In this document: positions 21,655-32,915 of the stretch, piece after piece
How positions within the stretch are numbered: the first letter of the stretch is position 1
Layout: each line of letters begins with the position of its first letter
Assembly: GCA_949775045.1 (NCBI GenBank)
Contig: OX459097.1
Span: forward strand, 11,702,764-11,766,763
From: Metridium senile
Taxonomy: Eukaryota > Cnidaria > Anthozoa > Actiniaria > Metridiidae
Length of the DNA stretch: 64,000 nt
Direction: 5' to 3'
The notes under the pieces: model-generated
Databases searched by the model: none
What the model saw: only the letters and a program-made list of their open reading frames with translations
Told to the model about the DNA's origin: nothing
Position numbers and translations under genes: made by a program

Positions 21655-22399
21655 ACATTCAATGCCATGAAGGTTGTCCACGTAAAGCTGAGATAAACAC
21701 TACAACAAGTGACACGTGATTCTTTGTTAATTTGTTTTCAGCAGTTGAAATTTCATTTTTTTTAACTGTATGACAAATAAGTGAGCATGGAATAAGAAGT
21801 GAAATCTAGCTTCACAATTAATGCTAGTATCGAGCATTTAAAGCGAACTTATATGGTGTCACGTGACATGTATTTTAGTGTTTAATCAGGATGTCTTTCT
21901 GAGGAACTGAAAATGTTCATGACAATGAATGTATGATCATTGCTTTTACTATCATATCATTCATAATGCTTTCGTGTCACTAGCTTCAGCCCCAGCAATT
22001 CATTTTATTTATTTTTAGGTTTTTAGGTCTTTTAAGGAGACTCCAACATAATTGGAAGCGGGTTGGACAATAAAATTACGAATTGACTGTTAGAAGCCTA
22101 AATGTTTGAGGTAAGATATATGTAAAATTCAGATTTATTGGTGACGAGATACGAGCGAGTTAAAAAACTTATCAAATCCGCTTTCTGTTTGAGTTACCTT
22201 AACCTGCAGAAGACACAGTTGCTCTAAAGCTTGGTGAATCAAATTATTTTATGGCTGATGAAACGAACGTGTTATGAATTTAAACATGGACCTCTTTTGA
22301 CATTATCATGATTGCTTATCGTGACTCGCTTAATCACTATCAATTATCCTGGCAATTATCGTTATCATGAGAAAATATTATTATTATTCATCATTTACC

Positions 22400-23385
22400 A
22401 ACTGAACATCATCTTCAACATCATCACTACAATTATTACTCAACTCCACCATCGTTCATATCATTACTATCATCAGCACTTTTATTATTCTAATTAAAAC
22501 TTGAAAATGAAGTCAGTGACTTCGAAACGTCGTAATATACTTGCGTTAATCTTTATTATAATTATTATTATTATCATTGCCATTATTATTCAACTCCACC
22601 ATCGTTCATATCATTACTATCATCAGCATTATTATTATTCTAATTAAAACTTGAAAATGAAGTCAGTGACTTCGAAACGTCGTAATATACTTGCGTTAAT
22701 CTTTATTATAATTATTATTATTATCATTGCCATTATTATTCAACTCCACCATCGTTCATATCATTACTATCATCAGCACTTTTATTATTCTAATTAAAAC
22801 TTGAAAATGAAGTCAGTGACTTCGAAACGTCGTAATATACTTGCGTTAATCTTTATAATTATTATTATTATCATTGCCATTATTATTCAACTCCACCATC
22901 GTTCATATCATTACTATCATCAGCATTATTATTATTCTAATTAAAACTTGAAAATGAAGTCAGTGACTAGTACTTCGAAACGTCGTAATATACTTGCGTT
23001 AATCTTTATTATAATTATTATTATTATCATTGCCATTATTATTCAACTCCACCATCGTTCATATCATTACTATCATCAGCACTTTTATTATTCTAATTAA
23101 AACTTGAAAATGAAGTCAGTGACTTCGAAACGTCGTAATATACTTGCGTTAATCTTTATTTAAAAAAAAAAATTATTATTACCATTATTATTCAAATCCA
23201 TCATCGATTATACCATTACTATCATCAGCATTATTATTATTCTAATTAAAACTCGAAAATGAAGTCAGTGACTTCGAAACGTCGTAATATACTTGCGTTA
23301 ATCTTTATTAAAAAAAAAAAATTATTATTACCATTATTATTCAACTCCATCATCGATTATACCATTATCATTATTATTATTATCA
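22400..23385. repeat. Minisatellite of about 150-bp units, six copies
   Basis: Units carry AATGAAGTCAGTGACTTCGA, ACGTCGTAATATACTTGCG and ATTATTCAACTCCACCATCG, separated by AT-rich trinucleotide runs. Confidence 0.92.
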
Positions 23386-26255
23386 CCTTCAAAAATTCTA
23401 TAGAAATATTATTAACAAAAATTGTTTACTGTAATTGTTCAGACAGTAAGAACAGTTAGGTTATAGTTGGTTTGTGTTTTTAGCAAGTGTCATTTGCATA
23501 ACAACTTCTGTTGTATGATAAATTTCCCTATGTAAAAAATTAACTCAATATAGACAGTAGAATTCAACTCAGTCACGACCAAAAAAAATATTAAAATATA
23601 CACACATTTATAGAATTTAATTCTGTCTGGCTCACGCACTAAACTTTCCAGAGATAGCGATGATTTCAGGACAGGTTTAATTGAACTTTCATATTCAAAT
23701 TCACTTCGGTCATCACGTATGAAAACAGAATAATTAACTTTCCGATAATAACATTTTCGCCGACTAAAAATCCTTTAACTTCACCGGTTTTATAACCAAG
23801 GCACGTTAATTCTAAGTCTGGAAAACGACTTAAGGCCCTTGAATCTTCATATTGGACTCATCTTCGACGAAATAATACTCGAAATTAAAGGATTTTGAAG
23901 TCAAGTTGTTGTCACAATCAAGTTAAAGTTATAGAGTTGGTCACTCTCAACTCACCATTTCCTTTCGTTGTTTTCAGCCACGGAGTGCTCTAACTCACTT
24001 TGCCTTTCTTCCTTCGAAGATAATCTTTCTTGAAGCCTTAAATGTGTCGGTGTATTTTACCTAAGAGTTTTAGTATATGTACTACAATAATCGATGGTTT
24101 TGAAGGTCTTGAAACGCCATAAAACGACGTCGCATCCCACAGAGGTCGAGAGTAGTGCAAACTGAGTGTTATCCACTGACTCTTCACTGTAAATTGTACG
24201 AAATTTGACAGTAAGATGTGAGAAGGCGTTGAAGTTAGAGACAAATTTGGAATATAAACTGCCACTGAAAGTTGCTCCTCATGTCAAAATCGTTCATGCA
24301 AACTGACTGGAATTGCACCCGACCGATTCAATTCATATTTATAAATGAGGTATTTGCATTAATGATCAAAAATAGAATTAATTTGCATATTAAATCAGTC
24401 ACAAAAAGTTCTTTTGTTGAACAGATTTTTTTCTTCCGCATTTTGAAAAGCTCCAAATTTAGGCGAGTAAAAGATCGACATAAAAACTTTCAAGGACTCA
24501 TTCAGGAATAATTAAAGCGGGGATTAAAGTTTAAAGATCAAGTTTTTGTTGGAAATAATTGTTTATAAAAAGCGGTTTTTATACTTAAATGATAAATAAA
24601 TTAATGTATTTTGGGAAAATGGCTTTTGAAAACCATCAAACCACAATTCGACCAAAGAATTACAATTACATACATTAAACATTTGTAGTTCTTTTGTAGC
24701 AAGGAATAAAGAGAAAATATGAATGCAAAAATATAAACATTTGGCAATTGAAACATACGAACACAAACAAAAAAGATTAAAAAAAAAAAACTATTAAGAA
24801 GAAAGAAAATTAACACACAAAATTAAGCAAAAAGGATAAGTTACATATATTTTTTTTTTTTTGTGGCACGAACATTTTTTTTTTTTGTGGCACGAACATT
24901 TTTTTTCCCCCCGCTGTGGGAGCCTTTCAAATGCTTTTAGCCTTACAAAGGTTTCCATAGAACTTGTGCAATATCAAGTAACACCGTACCGTTACCAATA
25001 GTACTTATTCGATTTTCTTGCATGCACTATTAAAACAACCACTAGATTGCTCACACTATTGAGAAAAAAATGTTTCGATTTTCTTTGCATCATTTCAGTA
25101 AAAGGTTTCCTTCAATAAATTGATAATCTCCTCCGTTTTTTAGATTCAAAAACAAATTTACAATTTTGGAATTGGATTTTAAATGCTATCTACAGGCATA
25201 GCGAGTATCGAAAAGAAACTTAATTAATCTCTTTAAGAGTATGATCAAAATTCAAGATAAGCAAATGGAAACGATGAAAACGACAAAAAAACATGTCATA
25301 GGATCAAAGATTACTTATGCTTAGCTAATCAAGTCGTTTCTTTAGCTGTTTCTTATATAGAAAAGATAGACAATGCAAAGGGAGCAGAAAAAGGTAGCGA
25401 ATAATATCCAATATTGTGTTATTAATAATTTATAAGTTCAAAACGCGGAAAAGTCAATTTTTAGACAAGTTAATTGCTACTTTTCTTGGTAATTACCTTT
25501 TTATTTGGTATTTTAATTAAAACTGAGGGAGGTCAAATGAAATTGCGCTTAAACTTATATTATCAACATATCATTTTAATTATTATAACTGCAATGCGAT
25601 TAGTAATTTGTCAAAAACACCACTTTCAAAAACCTTAAAATCAATAATTAGCGCTATGAAATTACACGAAAATATCCAATACATATTTTCTAGCGAGTCT
25701 ACTTTCACTCACAACAATTTAGCCCATCATTTAAGCAATAAATGAAATCGGCTTTACGCTTATTATGAGCCGATAAGACAAATTGAACTATAAGCCTTTA
25801 ATCGAATGGACATTTATTAATATGTCATTCATTTAGTCGTAAAATACCGAATATTGAACAGTGAGCAAGGATTACATATTTACTCAATCCAACCATGGAT
25901 TAGAATACGAAACTGACAATTATATCTATTAAACTACAAAAATCCACCACAGTTTTAACCGTGCGAAACATCCACTAAGTAACTGTTAAAATTCACCATT
26001 TTGCTATAAGGATAAAACGAAACATATAATAAACATTTTTTTTTTTAAAGAACAAAATGTCTTTCAATTTCTAGCCGTTTAGAGCGGAAAAACCGAACGA
26101 TTCAAAAGACTTGGAAATCGTGATTTGTAGATTGTAATCAGAATCGACTTTATCCCTTATTAAGATTAAGGTTAACCGGAATTGCAGTTTGTACAGAATA
26201 TTTTTAGTTGTCTCAGCTTGATCGCCGCAGTATGGTCACCGCAGAATGAATTACG
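23385..26255. other. AT-rich single-copy intergenic sequence
   Basis: About 2.9 kb with almost no recognisable repeats, unlike its surroundings. No gene found; one GTGAGT-bearing minus-strand segment near 23960-24040 was considered and rejected as an exon. It could hold regulatory DNA for the calcium channel gene. Confidence 0.5.
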
Positions 26256-26257
26256 TC

Positions 26258-26402
26258 ATTAGACTACAATTCCCATCTCTCTTTGCGGGCACGCATTAGT
26301 CTCCCTCGCAGCCGTTATTAGTGCCGGGCTTCCTGTCCCTCGCGACACTAATAACGACTGCGAGGGAGACTAATGCGTGCCCACAAAGAGAGATGGGAGA
26401 CT
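26258..26402. repeat. 145-bp palindromic element
   Basis: CATCTCTCTTTGCGGGCACG pairs with CGTGCCCACAAAGAGAGATG; CTCGCAG.CGTTATTAGTG is the inner arm. Confidence 0.8.
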
Positions 26403-26437
26403 AGCAACACATTTACGTTCTCAATCAGACTAAAATA

Positions 26438-26877
26438 CAGTAAAAACCCGCATATAAGAACCACTATTTTTCGAGGTTAGGCTAAAGTGGTTCTTATATA
26501 ATTGGTATTTAGTGAGAAATTAGGTTAAGGTGGTTCTTAACTGGAGTGGTTCTTATTTACAAAGCAAAAACAATTTCCCTTATATATTGTTTTTTATGTT
26601 ATATAAATTGTTATGTAGAAGCATCTGAATGATGAATGTATTCTCATTGAGAACTAACATTTGTAAAACATTTTTCTTGCATTGATTTTAAATTTGGTCA
26701 TATTCAGACTCAACTTATATTTTTTCAAATGACCAAATAAATCTTGAAACCTTTCATATAAGAACCAGTCTAATTTTTTAGGCTAAAGTGGTTCTTTTTA
26801 ACAGGTGCGTAAAAAGCAAATTTTAGCCTAGTGGTTCTTCAGTTAATCCACTGGTTCTTATATGCGGGTTTTTACTG
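26438..26877. mobile_element. 440-bp TA-flanked MITE, CAGTAAAAACCCGCATATA ends
   Basis: Nearly perfect terminal repeats of about 30 bp, with several internal GTGGTTCTTATAT units, bounded by TA. The ends look Tigger/pogo-like. Confidence 0.75.
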
Positions 26878-27275
26878 TATCACGTGATGACACAAAAGAA
26901 GTCACGCAACAAAGTCACCAAAAATTAAAATCGAGTTTATAAATCGTAGCATAGCTACCAACAAAGTGTGAATTAAATTTCTTTTTTTTTTTAATTTTCA
27001 GATCCGTCAATACGTCTGAGGGTCCGGTGCTTGTATAGACTTGTATAGTCATTAAATTGATGTAAGCTCAACCTCAAAACTGATTGACGGTTCGTAGAAA
27101 AAAATCGTTATCAAATTGAAATTTACAACTGAATTTGCATGTCTCGATGCAACTACTTTTAATAGCATTAGCTTATCACAAAATTAAATGTGATTATTGA
27201 TGTTTGTCGTAAATGCAATACTAAAACTACCTGCAGGGCTGGATATTATTTTCCGTCTGGCGCTTGTCAAGACTT

Positions 27276-27665
27276 ACGGGCTGTTTATATGATCGAAAGC
27301 AAGTTGATCCTGGGGCGAGTCTTCACCGACTCGGAACATCGTTTAGGATTGGTTTGAAAAACAATAGAGTCTTTCCAAACAATTGCCCTAAACCTAACCA
27401 AACAATAGCGGTGCTGTCTAACTGGGGCCAATAAAAACGCAGCTTTCTACTGGTGAAGTCCAACCCTGATCCTGCTTACCGGGATAACACTATACAGGGG
27501 AATACAAAGCAATAGAGTTATCATGTTATCCCGGCTAAAGGCCCGGGCAAACGGTTTCAACATTTGCTTCAACATCCGCTCGATTAAGTTGAATGGCAAT
27601 GTTTAAACGCTTTGAAACCGTTTGCACAGGCCTTAACATGGACAAGTCGCTTTCATATAGAAACA
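27276..27665. mobile_element. Longer relative of the 12.45-kb MITE
   Basis: Ends GGCTGTTTATATGATCG / TTTCATATAGAAACAGC, with GATAACACTAT.CAGGGGAAT-like arms inside and a nested CGGTTTCAACATT / TTGAAACCGTTTGC pair. Confidence 0.6.
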
Positions 27666-27669
27666 GCTC

Positions 27670-27790
27670 CTAAGGCCTAGGTAAAACGTCGTATCTCACA
27701 TATGCAGAATCTAGTGCTAAACGTATAGTTTGAATTCATTTGCATTAGATTCGGCAGATGTGAGATGCCGACGTTTGTACTAGGCCTAAT
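27670..27790. repeat. Palindromic element, AAGGCCTAGGTAAAACGTC ends
   Basis: TCTCACATATGCAGAATCTA pairs imperfectly with TTAGATTCGGCAGATGTGAG. Confidence 0.65.
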
Positions 27791-28207
27791 TTTGCTTCTA
27801 TGGGCCAGCTGCGTTTATTTTGTTGTCTACAAACAACCAAGAACCCAATAGAAAAGAGAACCATCCTGGAGAAGATGTTTTAAAAATCCTGGTATGGATG
27901 GGAAATTCCGGGGATCGGATCGGAGATTACTTAATCTGTCCGTGATGTGTTGGTGATCATACATAACTATACATCACAACCCCCCCTCCCCCTCCCCCTC
28001 TCTCCCCTGAGAATGTACCGCCTGTTAAATTATTTCAGCCTTACGAGCTGAGCGTTGTGAACTTGCAAATACAGAATACTTAGTTAGAAAAACCGGTGTG
28101 TCAAGGGGATGCATCGTAAAGGACTTCCTATTTCGTTGCTTCCTCTTCACAATTGCACGAATTAAACAGACTGAAACATATGGTGAAGTGACCAGGGATC
28201 ATAGTTA

Positions 28208-28438
28208 ATATAGAGTTTAAGATTCACGTTTACGGGAACGCCAAACGTCAGATTGGCCTTTCTAATATTGCTTTAAAAGCTTCAAATTACTGCGCAAAAG
28301 ATCTCAATGAATAAAATGTGTATTAACAAACAACATAAGGACCTTGTTTACGCGGAGATGTCAAATGGTAAAGAGTAAACGCAGAAAAATCGGTTAGTTT
28401 TGACGTTTGGCGTAAACGTGAATCTTAAACTCTCTAAT
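28208..28438. mobile_element. 231-bp inverted-repeat element
   Basis: AGAGTTTAAGATTCACGTTT / AAACGTGAATCTTAAACTCT ends with CCAAACGTCA arms. Confidence 0.75.
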
Positions 28439-28599
28439 GACTGTGAAGTTTTAACTATTAAAGAACCATGTACCTAATGATATTCAGTCATTGACCTTGA
28501 CAAGGATGTTAGCATTGTTAAGTGATCAACTCGTCACCGTGGAGCCACAATAACTGGGCATATTATCAGACTCACGCTAACTAAAAGGGATGCATATTA

Positions 28600-30025
28600 T
28601 TTAAGATGGTCGACAGTGACATAAATGCTTTTAATAATGATGACGATGATATTCATGATGATAACGATTAAAATGATAACTAAACTTGCAAACACCTGAA
28701 TTATTTTAGATGGTCGACAGTGACATAAATGCTTTTAATAATGATGACGATGATATTGATGATGATAACGATTAAAATGATAACTAAACATACAAACACC
28801 TGAATTATTTTAGATGGTCGACAGTGACATAAATGGTTTTAATAATGATGACGATGATATTGATGATGATAACGATTAAAATGATAACTAAACTTGCAAA
28901 CACCTGAATTATTTTAGATGGTCGACAGTGACATAAATGCTTTTAATAATGATGACGATGATATTGATGATGATAACGATTAAACTAAACTTGAAAACAC
29001 CTGAAATATTTAAGATGGTCGACAGTGACATAAATGCTTTTAATAATGATGACGATGATATTGATGATGATAACGATTAAACTAAACTTGAAAACACCTG
29101 AAATATTTAAGATGGTCGACAGTGACATAAATGCTTTTAATAATGATGACGATGATATTGATGATGATAACGATTAAAATGATAACTAAACTTGCAAACA
29201 CCTGAATTATTTTAGATGGTCGACAGTGACATAAATGGTTTTAATAATGATGACGATGATATTGATGATGATAACGATTAAAATGATAACTAAACTTGCA
29301 AACACCTGAAATATTTTAGATGGTCGACAGTGACATAAATGCTTTTAATAATGATGGCGATGATATTGATGATGATAACGATTAAAATGATAACTAAACT
29401 TGCAAACACCTGAATTATTTTAGATGGTCGACAGTGACATAAATGGTTTTAATAATGATGACGATGATATTCATGATGATAACGATTAAAATGATAACTA
29501 AACTTGCAAACACCTGAATTATTTTAGATGGTCGACAGTGACATAAATGCTTTTAATAATGATGACGATGATATTGATGATGATAACGATTAAAATGATA
29601 ACTAAACTTGCAAACACCTGAATTATTTTAGATGGTCGACAGTGACATAAATGGTTTTAATAATGATGACGATGATATTCATGATGATAACGATTAAAAT
29701 GATAACTAAACTTGAAAACACCTGAAATATTTAAGATGGTCGACAGTGACATAAATGGTTTTAATAATGATGACGATGATATTGATGATAACGCGATTAA
29801 AATGATAACTAAACTTGCAAACACCTGAATTATTTTAGATGGTCGACAGTGACATAAATGGTTTTAATAATGATGACGATGATATTGATGATGATAACGA
29901 TTAAAATGATAACTAAACTTGCAAACACCTGAATTATTTTAGATGGTCGACAGTGACATAAATGGTTTTAATAATGATGACGATGATATTGATGATGATA
30001 ACGATTAGAATGATAACGATGAGTT
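28600..30025. repeat. Minisatellite of about 103-bp units, 14 copies
   Basis: Each unit has AGATGGTCGACAGTGACATA, TTTTAATAATGATGACGATG and ACTTGCAAACACCTGAATTA. Two units are shorter by loss of AATGATA. Variants (GCTTTT/GGTTTT, TTGATG/TTCATG) are spread through the array. Confidence 0.93.
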
Positions 30026-30178
30026 GTTGATAATAATGATGAAGATAATGATGGCCACGATGACTAGTGACGATGGAATTGATGATGATAACGATGAAAA
30101 TGATAATGATGACAATAATCATGATGATGATAAAGATCACGATGAGGTGATGATAATGATGATGATGGCCACGATGAC

Positions 30179-30428
30179 CACAGGGAGCCCAAGCTCGTCA
30201 CTTGTGATGTTTTACAGTAAATGTATGGAGTCGCGAAATATCCTTCCGCTGTGCCTCAAATATACAAAAATAGCTAAAACACGGTCACAGACTAGAAAAC
30301 AGTTATACACAACTATCTACGTAAAAAAAGTCTTTATTATTGTTTATTTGAGGCACAGCGAAAGGCCATTTCGCGACTCCATACATCACAAAAAAAACAT
30401 CACAAGTGACGAGCTTGGGCTCCCTGTG
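30179..30428. mobile_element. 250-bp MITE, CACAGGGAGCCCAAGCTCGT ends
   Basis: Long terminal repeats pair AGCCCAAGCTCGTCACTTGT with ACAAGTGACGAGCTTGGGCT; GGAGTCGCGAAAT and TTTGAGGCACAGCG arms pair inside. Confidence 0.85.
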
Positions 30429-30861
30429 CGATGACTAGTCAAGTTGAAATTGTTGAAAATGACGTTAAAAACCGATGGTGCTGATGTAGACGATTAATAT
30501 AATAATGACGATGATGACGATGATGATAATCAATATGATGATAAAGAGGATGAAATTGATGTAGACGGCGATAAAAATTGATGATTTTAAGGGACAGCTG
30601 CCTTACAGCATTTGTTATTCCCAAGTCAAAATATATCATGTCGCAACAAAAAAAAAAAATAATGATGATGATGATAATAATTATGATGAAGTCAATAACT
30701 AATTACTAGTGAAGATGAAATTCATAAATAATCACGATACAAATATACATGATGATGATAATGATAATGATAATAAAATAATGATAAAAAAATGATCCTG
30801 ATGATAAAGATGATAATGATGACAATGATAATGATGATGGTAATAACGATGATGATGATAA

Positions 30862-31094
30862 TAGGGAACTTTAGATTTGACAACGAGTACGAGATTGAGT
30901 ACGAGTACAAGTTTTGATATTGGCCTTCTGTGTGTTGTTGATGATGAATTGTAGTCTTGTGTATAGATTGAGACACCAAATGAATAAAAATAGGAAGTGG
31001 AATGTAATTTAGTATCAACAATACACGCAAGGCCAATTTTAAAACTCGTACTCATACTCAATCTCGTACTCGTTGTCAAATCTAAAGACCCCTA
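30862..31094. mobile_element. 233-bp MITE, GGGAACTTTAGATTTGACAA ends
   Basis: AACGAGTACGAGATTGAGTA pairs with CTCAATCTCGTACTCGTTG near the other end; the inside has GGCCTTCTGTGTG/CACGCAAGGCC. Confidence 0.8.
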
Positions 31095-31239
31095 ATGACG
31101 GTGGTGATGTTGATAATTATTATGATGATGATGATAAAGATGATGAGGGCTAACAATAATGATGATGACAATAATAATAACGATGATATAATTTATGATA
31201 ATGATGACAAACAGTAAGAGTTTGGTTTATATTGTGATA

Positions 31240-31690
31240 TTCGACGTCCTGTCGAATAAACTAAAAGCGATTTATTAGAAAATAAGAGTTTTGACAATTG
31301 GTCTTCCTGTGTACATACACCACAGGGAACCCAATCTCCATTAAGCCGAACTATACTGTTGCTGTGTTATTCAGAGGCCCATAGTTTAAACGTTCTGTCG
31401 AATGAAGTAAAAGGGATTCATAAGAGAGCTTTTTTACAATTGGGCTTCCTGTGTACCAACATCACAGGAAACCCAATCTCCACTAAACCAAACTGTATTG
31501 CTGTTCTAGGCCCATAGTTTAAACGTTCTGTCGAATGAAGTTGAAGCGTTTTACAGTTTAGAAAAGAAAGTTGTACAATTGGGCTTCCTGTGTAGTGTAT
31601 CCACACCACAGGAAACCCAATCTCCATCAAACCAAACTGTACTGTTATTCTGAGGCCCATAGTTTAAACGTTCTGTCGAATGAAGTTGAG
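31240..31690 (-). repeat. Tandem partial copies of the PRPF4 terminal exon
   Basis: The 3' part of exon 18 and its 3' flank recur with a period of about 139 bp. The true exon ends at 31645. A second copy (about 31545-31506) reads [12 protein letters not shown] then a stop, a third (about 31408-31367) reads through [11 protein letters not shown] then a stop, and a degenerate fourth lies near 31240-31262. Only the true exon has the CTACTAG acceptor. Each flank holds a short inverted repeat built on ACAGGAAGCCCAATTGT. Confidence 0.85.
31271..31276 (-). terminator. Possible PRPF4 polyadenylation signal
   Basis: An AATAAA on the minus strand lies about 370 nt past the PRPF4 stop codon. No closer canonical signal was seen. 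It falls at the edge of the terminal-exon tandem copies, so its use is uncertain. Confidence 0.3.
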
Positions 31691-31706
31691 GCGATGTAAT
31701 GTCCAT
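31645..31706 (-). CDS. PRPF4: PRPF4 exon 18 (terminal coding exon)
   Basis: It is 62 nt, reading [20 protein letters not shown] then TAA. Its 3' part is copied in tandem further downstream. Confidence 0.94.
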
Positions 31707-32883
31707 CTAGTAGAGAACAAAGAAGTCGAGTAAGAAGGAGTGAAAGAGCAAGGAAGGACGTAAGAATAAAGAAACCTGGGCGGAACAATCAAGCATTGGA
31801 GATAAAGAGAAATGAAAACGAGAAGAAGGAATAAAACTTAAAATGCAGAACAAGAGGGAAAAAGAATGGGACGAATTGATGGTAACGGAAGTGGAGAAAC
31901 GCGCTATATCAGCAACACATTACATTACGTAAGTTTTGTAAAATTACGTTACATTACATTATGTACATTATTCTATACGTAATGTTACGTTACACCACAT
32001 GTCCACATTACGTTACATTATACGTAATTTACAATACAATACATTACGTAATGCTATGTAAGTTACATTATATTACACAACTTAAGTAAGTTACAATACA
32101 TTGCATTCCGTTTCGTTTCATTGCATAAGGAGGTGGAGATGAAACAAAAAACAAACGACAAGAATGAACAAATTACAAAGAGAGAACAGGTATGAAGTGA
32201 AAGAGGAAGGTTGGATAAATAGACAGGGATGTAAGCTGACCAATCAATAAGCTACATCTACCGGGTGATATATCTATGAGAAGAATAAAGGAATAACAAA
32301 GAGAGAACAGGTATGAAGTGAAAGAGGAAGGTTGGATAAATGTGGGTGGCATGGGTGGGTGGCATGGGTGGCCTAGCGGTGAGAGTGCTGGCCTCTCAAC
32401 GCTGTGGTCCAGGTTCGAGCCCTGGCTCGGGCATGGATTATATGTGAGTTGAGTTTGTTTGAAGTGTTCTTCTCTCCTATGCCACGAGGGTTTTTCTCCG
32501 GGTTATCCGGTTTTCCTCCCTCCGCAAAAATGAACATGTGAGCCGAGTTGTGTGCAAAATAATTAACGTAGAGGTAGTGAGTGTGTGTCTGAGTCTCCCC
32601 AATTAGTAAGGCACACGTGTCCAGCTAGAACGATTGAGACGTTAAAAAAGTGATTTATTTTAATAGACAGGGATATAAGCTGACCAATCAATAAGAAGTA
32701 CCTACCGGGTGATATATCTACACAAGTGACTTTTTGTTCATGACCACCAAGGGTTTTAAGAGGAGCCCAACCTGGCTGGGACCACACCTGGAAAACACAA
32801 TAGAAATGATCACTGATAGCTAGCACATTTGTTTATATGAGAAAAATCACTATGATCATCACTTTTACTAGAATCGCGATCAT

Positions 32884-32915
<32 letters not shown>

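Noticed and set aside
23950..24040. Possible 5' coding exon of the calcium channel on the minus strand (ends ...ENNERK before GTGAGT)
   Set aside because: The frame has an upstream stop, no ATG and no clear acceptor; it has no recognised counterpart in calcium channels.
32360..32430. Possible functional tRNA gene
   Set aside because: A and B boxes are present, but the segment continues into a SINE body with related copies nearby and does not close a proper cloverleaf as read by eye.
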